From positions 1 through 64,000 of the forward strand of contig JAEWMJ010000063.1 of assembly GCA_023393165.1 (NCBI GenBank): a DNA stretch of 64,000 nucleotides. Reading direction: 5' to 3'. Below the pieces are notes generated by a model. It made no database searches. It worked only from the letters and a program-made list of their open reading frames with translations, and was not told the origin of the DNA. Below, piece after piece: positions 27,588-36,137 of this stretch (its first letter is position 1; each line of letters starts with the position of its first letter). Source of the stretch: Bacillota bacterium. Lineage in GTDB: Bacteria > Bacillota > Clostridia > Christensenellales > Christensenellaceae. The position numbers and the translations under genes were made by a program.

Positions 27588-29036
27588 TTACGCATTATAT
27601 GTGGACGCCGCGGTATCCCCGCCTTCTCCGGTCCAATTGGTATGGAAGAATTCCCCCCTTGGTCGGTCTGTCCGTTCATATGTGTGCGCGCCAAAATAAT
27701 CCCGCTGCGCCTGCAGGAGATTGGCCGGAAGCCTCCCGCAGCGGTAGCCGTCATAATAACTGAGCGCCGAGCTGAACGCAGGCGCCGGAATGCCGCTTTG
27801 CACGGCAATTGATACAACGCGCCTCCATCCCGGCTGGGCCTGGCTCATAATATTGCAGAAATAATCGTTCAAAAGCAGATTGTCGAGACCCGGATCCTGC
27901 TCAAAAGCTTCTTTGATCTTTCCTAAAAACGCGGAACGAATGATGCAGCCTCCTCGCCACATAAGCGCTATCTCTCCAAAGTTGAGATCCCATCCATACG
28001 TTTTGGCTGCTGCTTTCATCAGGGCGTAGCCCTGTCCGTACGAGACAATTTTTGCGGCATACAGCGCATTTCTGATATCCTGAATAAAAGCCGCTTTATC
28101 CGCAGTGAACTGGGCCGACGGCCCCTTTAATAATTTCGAAGCCCGGACACGTTCATCTTTCATGGCGGAAAGGCTGCGGACAAAAACGGTTTCGCTGATC
28201 AGGGTAAGAGGAACGCCCTGGTCAAACGATTCCACCGATGCCCATTTCCCTGTTCCTTTCTGCCCTGCCGTATCCAAAATTTTTTCCACAAGCGGCTGTC
28301 CGTCCGTATCCTTGTATCCCAGTATATCCGCCGTTATCTTTATCAGGTAACTGTCAAGGTCGCCCTTGTTCCACTCCAGAAAGATCTTCTGCATCTCGTC
28401 AGGGGTCATGGCAAGGCAATCCTTCATCAGATGGTATGCTTCGCAAATCAACTGGATATCGCCGTATTCAATGGCATTGTGCACCATTTTTACAAAATGT
28501 CCGGCGCCGTCCGCCCCTACCCATTCACAGCAGGGCCGTCCGTCCGCCTTGGCGGCAATTGCCTGAAAAATGGGTTTTACAGATTCCCAGGCCTCGCATG
28601 AGCCGCCCGGCATGATGCTTGGTCCTTTCAGCGCGCCTTCTTCGCCGCCGGATATCCCGGTCCCAATATAATAAAGCCCTTGCTTTTCAATGCAGTCCGT
28701 CCGGCGGACGGTGTCTGCAAAGTGAGAATTTCCCCCATCAATTATGATATCGCCTTTTTCAAGCAGCAAAAGAAGCTTCTCTATAAAGCCGTCAACGGGA
28801 GCTCCCGCCTTTACCATCATCATGACTTTTCGGGGTTTTTTTAATTGGGATACAAACTCCTCCAAAGAGTATGCGCCGATTATTTTCTTGCCCCGGGCTC
28901 TGCCTTGGGTAAAATCCTTTATCCTTTGGGCAGACCTGTTGAATACGCTTACTGTAAACCCCTTGCTCTCCATATTCAAAACGAGATTCTCGCCCATAAC
29001 CGCAAGTCCGATTATGCCTATATCGCTTTTTTGCAT
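27588..29036 (-). CDS. gnd: 6-phosphogluconate dehydrogenase, decarboxylating
   Basis: The 482-residue enzyme converts 6-phosphogluconate to ribulose 5-phosphate and CO2. Seen are the coenzyme motif G-L-A-V-M-G-E-N-L, the signature G-I-S-G-G-E-E-G-A-L-K-G-P-S-I-M-P-G-G, the catalytic K-M-V-H-N-A-I-E-Y-G and the helical C-terminal domain (R-G-G-C-I-I-R). Length fits the long 6PGDH class. The start at 29036 has AAAGG seven bases upstream. It follows the Gfo/Idh gene of the glycyl-radical cluster, though a 104-base gap leaves cotranscription open. Confidence 0.95.
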   Translation of the reverse strand: MQKSDIGIIGLAVMGENLVLNMESKGFTVSVFNRSAQRIKDFTQGRARGKKIIGAYSLEEFVSQLKKPRKVMMMVKAGAPVDGFIEKLLLLLEKGDIIIDGGNSHFADTVRRTDCIEKQGLYYIGTGISGGEEGALKGPSIMPGGSCEAWESVKPIFQAIAAKADGRPCCEWVGADGAGHFVKMVHNAIEYGDIQLICEAYHLMKDCLAMTPDEMQKIFLEWNKGDLDSYLIKITADILGYKDTDGQPLVEKILDTAGQKGTGKWASVESFDQGVPLTLISETVFVRSLSAMKDERVRASKLLKGPSAQFTADKAAFIQDIRNALYAAKIVSYGQGYALMKAAAKTYGWDLNFGEIALMWRGGCIIRSAFLGKIKEAFEQDPGLDNLLLNDYFCNIMSQAQPGWRRVVSIAVQSGIPAPAFSSALSYYDGYRCGRLPANLLQAQRDYFGAHTYERTDRPRGEFFHTNWTGEGGDTAASTYNA

Positions 29037-29140
29037 AGTATTGCCTTTCATACCACTGATCTTATCAAAGATTTCACATTTTAAACCGGCAACCTGTTCT
29101 CAGTCGGCCATAGATCCAATGACCATGTCTGGAAGCCAGC

Positions 29141-30235
29141 TTAAAAATATACGGGTTTCCCCGTCCGGGCCGATTCGGATATCGCTTCCAGAATTTCATA
29201 CACCACAAGGCTTTGCTCCGGCTTTACCACCAGTTCCCTGCCATACAGGATGCTGTCAATCCAGCACCTTGTTTCCAGGTTTCCTGCCGCGCCGTATTTG
29301 CTACGGAATGTAAAGTCGATGTCGTTCATCCCAAAATTGCCTGTTTTGTCCGTTGTAATATGTTTGTCGTATAGCGCCCCGTATTCGGCGCCGTTAATCC
29401 ATAAGCCGTCGCTCATATCCGCTCCCCCCTCTGTTCCGCATAATACCGTCCGGGCTTCAAGCGGTTTACGGATATTCAGCGCCCAACTGGATTCCAGTAT
29501 TACGGTCGCACCGTTTTCCATGGTTATATACCCGAATGCCGATTCTGGAATACTGAACTTTTGGGGATCCCATGGCTCCCACAGGTTGGCTTCGTTGCTT
29601 CTTTCGGCCAGCTTGTGGTACGCGCTTCCCATAACGCATCTTGGCTTAAAGTTATCCATCAGCCAAAGCGTCATATCCAGCGCGTGCGTCCCGATATCCA
29701 GAAGAGGCCCGCCTCCCTGGTCATCTTTGCTTACCAGCAGCCAACTTGGAACGCCGCGCCTCCTTAATGCCAGCGCCTTGCCGAAATATATCTCACCCAG
29801 ATCCCCCCTCGCGCAGATTTTCTTGAGATATTGAACATCTTCCCTGAACCGGTTCTGGCAGCCGAAGGTGAGGAGCTTTCCCATTTTATTGGCTGTCTCA
29901 ACCATTCTTTTCGCATCGGGAACGGTGGTTGCGATTGGTTTTTCGCACATCACATGCTTCCCCGCCTCCAGGGCGCGGATTGTAAGATCCGCATGCGTTT
30001 TGCTGGTGGTGCATATATGTACGGCGGAAATTTCAGTGTCGGCCAGCAGGCTGTCAACAGCTTCATACACCTTTGCGTCCGCTGCCCCAAACTGCGACGC
30101 GACGCTTTGCGCCCGCTCTTTATTGATGTCATAAAATGCGGCTATATCCACTTCATTGATCCGCGCCAAAGCCGGCAAATGCTTGTCAGCGGCAATGCCG
30201 CCGCACCCGATAATACCTACCTTTAATTTCTCCAA
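29141..30235 (-). CDS. Gfo/Idh/MocA-family oxidoreductase (glycyl-radical cluster)
   Basis: The 364-residue NAD(P)-dependent sugar oxidoreductase starts at a TTG with GAGGTG eight bases upstream. Its Rossmann motif is G-I-I-G-C-G-G-I-A, the catalytic C-E-K-P-I-A contains the conserved Lys, and G-G-G-P-L-L-D-I-G-T-H-A-L-D lies in the substrate domain. It follows the DeoR and glycyl-radical enzyme genes. The family includes 1,5-anhydro-D-fructose reductases, which is relevant to the hypothesis for this cluster, but motifs do not fix the substrate. It is only distantly similar to the Gfo/Idh protein at 8316. Confidence 0.88.
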   Translation of the reverse strand: MEKLKVGIIGCGGIAADKHLPALARINEVDIAAFYDINKERAQSVASQFGAADAKVYEAVDSLLADTEISAVHICTTSKTHADLTIRALEAGKHVMCEKPIATTVPDAKRMVETANKMGKLLTFGCQNRFREDVQYLKKICARGDLGEIYFGKALALRRRGVPSWLLVSKDDQGGGPLLDIGTHALDMTLWLMDNFKPRCVMGSAYHKLAERSNEANLWEPWDPQKFSIPESAFGYITMENGATVILESSWALNIRKPLEARTVLCGTEGGADMSDGLWINGAEYGALYDKHITTDKTGNFGMNDIDFTFRSKYGAAGNLETRCWIDSILYGRELVVKPEQSLVVYEILEAISESARTGKPVYF

Positions 30236-30304
30236 GTATCACACCTCACTCTATTTAAAATATATGTAAACAACAATCCGGGCACACTCCGGAGTTGTTC
30301 GTCT

Positions 30305-31048
30305 TCAGGCAATCACAATCTCAACGCCGTTTTCCTCCAGGCTCGCCCTGCATACTTCCGGGACATCATCCGTTACCACCGTATCCACTTCCCGGGCATG
30401 CAGAAGCGTAACCACGCCGCGTTTATTGAACTTGCTGGAATCTGTGAGAATAATGAGCCGCTTCGCGCTTTCAGCCATTGCACGTACAGATTCGGCCCGC
30501 GACAAACTCACGTTGGAAAAACCCTGCGGGGGGTAGAATCCGTCCGTCCCTATAAAAAACTTATCAACAAAAAACTTGCTTACGCACATTTGTACAAGAG
30601 GACCGGTCATGACCTGCGAATCGGGATCATACGAGCCTCCGAGCAGGATAACCCGTACCCCCCGGAAACACCGGATATGATCTGCGATAAAGGCGGAATT
30701 GGTGATGATCGTGATATCCTGCCTGTTTTCCGCCAGTTCAGAAGCCAGCATGGCGCAGGTTGAGCCGGATTCGATCATAATCGTTTCCCCATTCTCCACC
30801 ATTTCCGACGCACGCAAAGCAATGCGTTTTTTCACTTCATAATTCAATGTCATGCGGTAGGAAAGATCGTCGGGCGAAACTGCAACCGCATATCCGTGCT
30901 CCCGCCGGAGCAGACCCCTTTCTTCCAATGCCGCAAGATCCTTTCGGATCGTAACGCCCGAGACATTCAGTTCCTGCGCCAGCGTACTCACATCCAGAGT
31001 TCCGGCTTCATTCAACATTTGAATAATTTTTAAAGACCGCTCGTTCAT
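30305..31048 (-). CDS. DeoR-family regulator of the glycyl-radical cluster
   Basis: The 247-residue protein has an N-terminal DeoR winged helix (L-A-Q-E-L-N-V-S-G-V-T-I-R-K-D-L) and a DeoRC sugar-phosphate-sensing domain (I-E-S-G-S-T-C-A-M-L, D-S-S-K-F-N-K-R-G). It starts one base after the stop of the glycyl radical enzyme, so the two are translationally coupled. It most likely represses this cluster and is released by a phosphorylated sugar. Direct repeats at 34479-34512 between the two divergent promoters are candidate operators. Confidence 0.88.
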   Translation of the reverse strand: MNERSLKIIQMLNEAGTLDVSTLAQELNVSGVTIRKDLAALEERGLLRREHGYAVAVSPDDLSYRMTLNYEVKKRIALRASEMVENGETIMIESGSTCAMLASELAENRQDITIITNSAFIADHIRCFRGVRVILLGGSYDPDSQVMTGPLVQMCVSKFFVDKFFIGTDGFYPPQGFSNVSLSRAESVRAMAESAKRLIILTDSSKFNKRGVVTLLHAREVDTVVTDDVPEVCRASLEENGVEIVIA

Positions 31049-31049
31049 T

Positions 31050-33446
31050 TCAAAACACCTGCTCCGTTCTTGCTATAATATCATCCTGCGTTTGACGCGA
31101 AAGTACGTTAAAGAATGCGGAATAACCGGCAACGCGCACAATGAGGTCCCTGTGATTTTCGGGGTGCGCCTGCGCGTCCAGCATTGTTTCCCTTGAGACC
31201 ACATTATACTGAATATGGAAACCGTGAAGCGTATCAAAGAAGGTTCGAAGCAACAAAAGGAGTTTATCACGGTCCCTTGGTTTGGACAGCATGGATGGCG
31301 TGACCTTTTGGTTCAGCAGGACGCCGCCGGTAATCTTTTCTGTGCGAAGCTTGGAAACGGACTTGAGGACGCTTGTGGGGCCGCTCACATCCATGGAATG
31401 AGAGGGCGAGCAGCCTTCCGCAAGCGGTTCCCCGGCACGGCGGCCATCCGGAGTGGCGCAGGTACACGCGCCCTGCGGAACATTTGCGGAAATGGAAGAC
31501 GTGCCCGCATAGTAGGCTCCCCCGATGGGACCCCTTCCGTAACGCGTATTCTTGTATTTTGCAATCTCATCGATATAACTGTCGTAGCCTTCTATCAACA
31601 ACCTGTCTGCGTAATCGTTGTCATTTCCGTATTTTGGAGCGGCGAGCAGCTTTTGGCGGATGCGTTCGCCCGCCTCGCCCTCAAAATTATGCAGAAGCGC
31701 ATCCCACAATTCCGCGCGTGTGACCGATTTATCTTCGTAGACGCATTTCCTGATGGCTGCCAGCGAATCGGCCAGGTTGGCGATACCCACCTGCAAATCG
31801 CTGATATAATCGTATACGGCTCCGCCTTCTTTCAGATGCCTGCCGCGCCCTATGCAGTCGCTTGTGAGCGCGGAACAAAGGATATCCGGCACTTCCTGTT
31901 CCAAAACCATATCCGCGCAGGAATCAAGGATAACAGCCTGGCGGCAGAATTCGCGGACAAACAAATCCCATGCCCGCATCACATCGTCAAAATTCTCCAT
32001 ATCGAGAAAATGGCCTATTCCCCCGTATACGCGCTTTCCGCTTTCAATATCCACGCCGTTGTTGAGCGCGATCATGAGGGTTTTCGGGAAATTGAGAAAA
32101 CTCATTCCCGTGCAGCGGTAACCCCATTTTCCCGGGACGGCAACCTCCACGCAGCCCACCGCGCTGTAATTGTATGCGTCCGCGCGGCTGACGCCCAGCG
32201 AAAGGAAGGACGGGATAATGATCTCGTCGTTGTTGAAGGCCGGCATACCGAATCCGCAGCGGATCACTTCAATGCATTCGCGCATGAATTCGTCGCTTAA
32301 ACCCTTGTGGTAGCGAACCGTAAGATTGGGCTGCGGCAAATGGCATCTTGCCACGCTTTTTAAGATCAGCCAGGAAAGTTCATTCACTGCGTCGGCGCCT
32401 TCCGGCGTCTGCCCTCCCACCGTTACGTTTTGATACAGCGGACTGCCCGCTGAAAAACGCGTATGCGACCAGCTGCGGATCTTGTTTATAGAAAAAGTGC
32501 GGATCCATAGATTTTCCAGCAATTCCAGGGCGTCTTCATCTGTCATGCCCTCCGCCTTGCTTCTCTGGTAATATGGATAACAAAACTGGTCCAGCCGGCC
32601 GTAAGAAAGCGAATGCCCGTTGGATTCGATCTGCAGGATCAAATGGATAAACCAAACGCTCTGCAGCGCCTCGTGAAAGGTTTCAGCCGGAAACCTGGGC
32701 ACCTTACGGCAGATCCGCGCGATTTCACGGAGCTCGGCAGCACGCCCGGACTCCGTTTCTTCGGACTGCGCCTCTGCCAGCCCGGCAAACCGGTCCGCGA
32801 ACGCCTCCACAGCGTCCAGCACGATTATGATAGACCGGAGGAAATAACTCTTCTTTAAATCTTCAAATACCGCAAGGTTCAACTTTGCCTGGGCCTCCTT
32901 TGTGCGTTTCCGCACCCCCTCCAGGCCCTCGCGCAGTACCATGCCGTAATTAACCGCAATATGCGCGTCTCCCGAAGTAATATTTCCCTCGGTTTTGATG
33001 ATGCCAAGGTCATAAAAAAGCCGAGACTCCTCCGGGAAGGATGCGTATCCTTTGTCCTTGAGCGTACGGCCTTTCCAGTATGGGTACATTTCCCGCAGGA
33101 TGCGTTTGTTTTCATCGGTTATCGTAAAGCGGTCCCCGTCTCTTTTTTCAAATTCATCCAGCTCGGCTACTACCCAGTCCATTGCGTATTCCGGAAATAT
33201 TGGCGCCGCCCTGTCCGCGCTTGCCTGGTTGCCCACGATCAGCGCATCCGGGTCAATATAAATGGACATGTTCCTCAGAACAGCGTCCACCATATAGGCG
33301 CGCTTCAGTACGGCCTGATCCTGTTCGTGCCGCAGGTATGCTGCCGTTGTCCATACCGCGCGCTCCGTACAAACCGTAGGCTGCGTATCCAATATCCGTT
33401 TTCTCATCGCAGCGGTTCTTGCGTGCAAATCTCCAAAATGACTCAT
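31050..33446 (-). CDS. Glycyl radical enzyme, dehydratase/lyase (C-x-E) type
   Basis: This 798-residue glycyl radical enzyme has the active-site cysteine at residue 432 with Glu434 (V-G-C-V-E-V). That C-x-E arrangement marks C-O/C-N lyases such as glycerol dehydratase and differs from the Cys-Cys of pyruvate formate-lyase. The C-terminal radical loop is R-V-A-G-Y-S-A-F-F (Arg771, Gly774). It sits between a ROK kinase and a DeoR regulator, with its activase divergent at 34571. The nearby kinase and Gfo/Idh oxidoreductase suggest a phosphorylated sugar substrate. The E. coli YbiW/PflD enzymes that open 1,5-anhydroglucitol or -mannitol 6-phosphate are a model; a polyol dehydratase is the alternative. 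Confidence 0.9.
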   Translation of the reverse strand: MSHFGDLHARTAAMRKRILDTQPTVCTERAVWTTAAYLRHEQDQAVLKRAYMVDAVLRNMSIYIDPDALIVGNQASADRAAPIFPEYAMDWVVAELDEFEKRDGDRFTITDENKRILREMYPYWKGRTLKDKGYASFPEESRLFYDLGIIKTEGNITSGDAHIAVNYGMVLREGLEGVRKRTKEAQAKLNLAVFEDLKKSYFLRSIIIVLDAVEAFADRFAGLAEAQSEETESGRAAELREIARICRKVPRFPAETFHEALQSVWFIHLILQIESNGHSLSYGRLDQFCYPYYQRSKAEGMTDEDALELLENLWIRTFSINKIRSWSHTRFSAGSPLYQNVTVGGQTPEGADAVNELSWLILKSVARCHLPQPNLTVRYHKGLSDEFMRECIEVIRCGFGMPAFNNDEIIIPSFLSLGVSRADAYNYSAVGCVEVAVPGKWGYRCTGMSFLNFPKTLMIALNNGVDIESGKRVYGGIGHFLDMENFDDVMRAWDLFVREFCRQAVILDSCADMVLEQEVPDILCSALTSDCIGRGRHLKEGGAVYDYISDLQVGIANLADSLAAIRKCVYEDKSVTRAELWDALLHNFEGEAGERIRQKLLAAPKYGNDNDYADRLLIEGYDSYIDEIAKYKNTRYGRGPIGGAYYAGTSSISANVPQGACTCATPDGRRAGEPLAEGCSPSHSMDVSGPTSVLKSVSKLRTEKITGGVLLNQKVTPSMLSKPRDRDKLLLLLRTFFDTLHGFHIQYNVVSRETMLDAQAHPENHRDLIVRVAGYSAFFNVLSRQTQDDIIARTEQVF

Positions 33447-33469
33447 ATATATATTAACTCCTTAGAATT

Positions 33470-34411
33470 TTAATCCCTGACAAGCTCTGCAGCCCCTCTT
33501 ATGCCAACGTCTTTAAAGAGCTCTGCAAAGCGGAAATATACAGGCTGCTGAATATGGTTAAAACGGTCAAATTCTTTTCGTACCCGGCCAAACAAAGCGT
33601 CGCCGCAGTTAACCAGGCCTCCGCCAAACACGAACAAATTGATATTCAGCATCTGGTATACATTAAACACACAAACCGCCAGGTAATGCGCCATACGTTC
33701 CAAAGTCTCCGCCGCAAGAGGATCGTTTTTCAGATACGCCTCCATGATGTCGCAGACGCTCAGATTCCCGCATTCGGAAAGAATACTGTCCCTGCCTCCA
33801 TCTATCTGCCCTTTTGCATATGCCGCCGCATATTTTCCCGATGCATAGGACATGAAACAGCCCTGGTTCCTGCACCCGCAAAGGGCGCCTTCGTCGGGAG
33901 TGACCAGCATATGCCCGCACTCGCCCGCCCATCCGTAACTGCCGCGGAACACTTTTTCATTGATGATTATGCCGCTGCCGATACCCGTACTGGAAGCAAT
34001 ATAAACCATATGATCGCTGCCGCGCCCGGCCCCCAGCCTGTGTTCGGCCAGCGCGGCCACATTCGCGTCATTATCCAGCACAATCGGCACAGGCATACGC
34101 TTTTTAAGGTAATCACGCATAGGGAAATCGCATATATTGGTCATTGCAGAGGTCATCAGTACATAACCCTGGTCGAATAAAATAAAAGACGGCATGCAGA
34201 TCCCTACGCCGTCAAGATCCGGCAGTGACAGGCTGCTTTTTTGAAGCAGGTTATGAACGTTTTCAATAATCCCGTCTGAAAAGGCCGGCCCGTCCGCCTG
34301 CGCATCCGTAGGATGTTCATAGCGTTCAACCAGCGTCCCGTTTGCGTCAAACAGGCCGTAAGCCACCTTTGTTCCTCCGGCGTCAATACCAATAACATAT
34401 CCGCTTCCCAT
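33470..34411 (-). CDS. ROK-family sugar kinase
   Basis: The 313-residue protein has the N-terminal phosphate loop I-G-I-D-A-G-G-T-K, the catalytic-region L-D-N-D-A-N-V-A-A and the ROK cysteine cluster C-G-C-x-x-x-G-C (normally zinc-binding; the usual G and E of C-x-C-G-x-x-G-C-x-E are R and M here). It has no helix-turn-helix, so it is a kinase and not a ROK repressor. It is first in the operon ahead of the glycyl radical enzyme (23-base gap) and probably phosphorylates that enzyme's substrate precursor. Confidence 0.88.
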   Translation of the reverse strand: MGSGYVIGIDAGGTKVAYGLFDANGTLVERYEHPTDAQADGPAFSDGIIENVHNLLQKSSLSLPDLDGVGICMPSFILFDQGYVLMTSAMTNICDFPMRDYLKKRMPVPIVLDNDANVAALAEHRLGAGRGSDHMVYIASSTGIGSGIIINEKVFRGSYGWAGECGHMLVTPDEGALCGCRNQGCFMSYASGKYAAAYAKGQIDGGRDSILSECGNLSVCDIMEAYLKNDPLAAETLERMAHYLAVCVFNVYQMLNINLFVFGGGLVNCGDALFGRVRKEFDRFNHIQQPVYFRFAELFKDVGIRGAAELVRD

Positions 34412-34440
34412 AATCTGCGCCCTTCTTTCTGTATATTATT

Positions 34441-34469
34441 ATTTTAGTACGAATTTTTTCCTAAGTCAA
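34441..34469 (-). promoter_or_regulatory. Promoter of the ROK/glycyl-radical operon
   Basis: Minus-strand TTGACT (34464-34469) and TAAAAT (34441-34446) with 17-base spacing. It is back to back with the activase promoter. Confidence 0.7.
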
Positions 34470-34478
34470 TATATAGAA

Positions 34479-34512
34479 TTTCATTTGTAACGTTAATATA
34501 TTTCATATGTAA
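34479..34512. repeat. Direct repeat TTTCATWTGTAA, putative DeoR operator
   Basis: TTTCATTTGTAA (34479-34490) recurs as TTTCATATGTAA (34501-34512), exactly 22 bases apart, about two helical turns. It lies between the divergent promoters. Binding by the DeoR protein at 30305 is inference. Confidence 0.5.
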
Positions 34513-34520
34513 TTTTCACA

Positions 34521-34549
34521 TTTACATTTTTCGTATGATGCATTATAAT
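34521..34549 (+). promoter_or_regulatory. Promoter of the activase gene
   Basis: TTTACA (34521-34526), 17 bases, TATAAT (34544-34549). It overlaps the ATG at 34535, which excludes that codon as the start of the activase gene. Confidence 0.75.
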
Positions 34550-34570
34550 AAAAAAACAGGGGGTATTATT

Positions 34571-35326
34571 TTGAAAGCAATAATTTTTAATATCCAGAAA
34601 TTCAGCCTGCACGATGGTCCGGGAATCCGGACAACGATTTTTTTTAAAGGCTGTAATCTGCGCTGTAAATGGTGCGCCAATCCCGAATCAATGTCGGCTC
34701 TCCCCGAGCCGATGAACGGCAGTATTGCGGGCAGAGAATATACGCTGGAAGAAATCATGGCGGAGGTTTTTACAGACAAACCGTTTTTTGAAAAAAGCGG
34801 CGGCGGCGTAACGCTTTCCGGGGGCGAACCTTTATTACAGGCGGAATTTGTATGCGCCTTATGCGACTGTCTGCATGAACACGGCATAACGGCCGGCATA
34901 GAGACCGCCGCGAATGTGCCGGGTGAAATTTTTAAAAAGGTGCTGAAAAAATGCGACTTTATGAAAATTGACCTGAAACACTGGGATTCGCAGAAATTTA
35001 AGTCTGGTACGGGGGCCGATAATACACGAATACTCGGTAATCTTAAGTATGCCCTCACCCAAAGCCTTCCCGTCATTGTATGCATTCCCGTGATCCCGGG
35101 GTTCAACAATTCACCGGCTGACGCCCGGGCCTTTGCGGCATTGCTCACGCAAATCGGCGCAGCCGAAGTCCATGTCCTCCCGTTTCATCAGTTGGGAGAA
35201 AATAAATATACGAAGTTGGGGAAAACGTACGCTTATACGGGCGTACCGCAGCTTCATGATGAAGACATAACGGAATTTGCAGAACTATTGGCCTCCGCCG
35301 GTCTGCGGGTGCAGATTGGCGGATAA
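34571..35326 (+). CDS. Glycyl-radical-enzyme activating enzyme (radical SAM)
   Basis: The 251-residue activase starts at TTG 34571, with AGGGGG seven bases upstream. The frame is open from ATG 34535, but that codon lies inside the promoter. The radical SAM cluster is C28-x3-C32-x2-C35 (G-C-N-L-R-C-K-W-C), followed by the S-G-G-E-P-L motif. The ferredoxin-like insert with extra 4Fe-4S sites, usual in activases of dehydratase-type enzymes, is absent; the protein has the short PflA-like build. It should install the glycyl radical at Gly774 of the divergent enzyme using SAM. Confidence 0.92.
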   Translation: MKAIIFNIQKFSLHDGPGIRTTIFFKGCNLRCKWCANPESMSALPEPMNGSIAGREYTLEEIMAEVFTDKPFFEKSGGGVTLSGGEPLLQAEFVCALCDCLHEHGITAGIETAANVPGEIFKKVLKKCDFMKIDLKHWDSQKFKSGTGADNTRILGNLKYALTQSLPVIVCIPVIPGFNNSPADARAFAALLTQIGAAEVHVLPFHQLGENKYTKLGKTYAYTGVPQLHDEDITEFAELLASAGLRVQIGG

Positions 35327-35553
35327 AGCCCGGCAACGCAGTAATGCCGTGCCTGGCGCCCTCTGAACCGCATGGGTTCGACTCCCTTTACCTTATGGAC
35401 GCGTGAAGCTCCCAGTCCTAACGCATGCAAAAATAAATCAAATTGAATTTTATTTGAAAATGCAGTATTCTAAATACGCCAACATTCTTATGTTTCAATT
35501 TTAGGCAACTCAATTTTGGCCTATGGCAAGTCCCTGCCTCATAGGAGAAAAAA

Positions 35554-36063
35554 ATGGTTAAGATAATCAGGAGAATTGCTGTATTAATCTGTTTGCTCTT
35601 AATGGTAAGCTTAGCTTCCTGCAGTTCTGCAGCCAAAGTTATTAATCTTTCAAGAGAATACGCTGGAAGCAGCGAAAATTACAAGGTAACTATCGATAGC
35701 TGGGCAGAGCATAACGGAAGCAAAGAACTTGGCGGCAGAATAAAATATGACGAAAACATCTATTGTATTACCCGTTTTACAATTGAGTATATCGGCCAAT
35801 CTGATTTTGGTAATCAAGTAATCTCCGGGATTAAATTAGCTGACAGCAATTGGAATGCAAATTATTATGGCGAGCCTGATTATACATATTTGTTCAAAGA
35901 TAACAAGTTCGTTGCCGACAAAAAAAGGGATTTACGCTGTATAGACAATACGGACTATTTTGTAGAATTTACATATGATAACGGTTCAAAGGAAATTATC
36001 AATACGGAATTACAAAGTAAAACAGGCGAAATTTCCGATTTGGATTTAGATTTCGGCCAATAG
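35554..36063 (+). CDS. Small lipoprotein of unknown function
   Basis: The 169-residue protein has a basic N-terminus, hydrophobic core and lipobox L-A-S-C (Cys about residue 23). The mature part is soluble, beta-rich and acidic, with several Tyr and two Cys that might pair. AGGAG lies before the ATG. It stands alone between the activase and a converging carboxylesterase. I do not recognise the family. The 227-base gap before it holds no clear gene. Confidence 0.65.
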   Translation: MVKIIRRIAVLICLLLMVSLASCSSAAKVINLSREYAGSSENYKVTIDSWAEHNGSKELGGRIKYDENIYCITRFTIEYIGQSDFGNQVISGIKLADSNWNANYYGEPDYTYLFKDNKFVADKKRDLRCIDNTDYFVEFTYDNGSKEIINTELQSKTGEISDLDLDFGQ

Positions 36064-36137
36064 AGATAGTTTACTATGCTGTGCTCAGGCTATCCGCCGG
36101 GGAATGCCTTTCATCCGATGTTTTGAGTCAGTCTTTT

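Noticed and set aside
31215..32300. 361-codon plus-strand frame opposite the glycyl radical enzyme
   Set aside because: Antisense shadow of a gene with intact catalytic motifs.
34535..34570. ATG at 34535 as start of the activase gene
   Set aside because: It lies inside the -35/-10 spacer and has no ribosome site; TTG 34571 has AGGGGG at proper distance.
35380..35400. GGGTTCGACTCCC resembles a tRNA T-arm
   Set aside because: No matching acceptor stem, anticodon arm or CCA is found around it; flanking bases do not fold as a tRNA. It could be a degenerate fragment but this cannot be supported.
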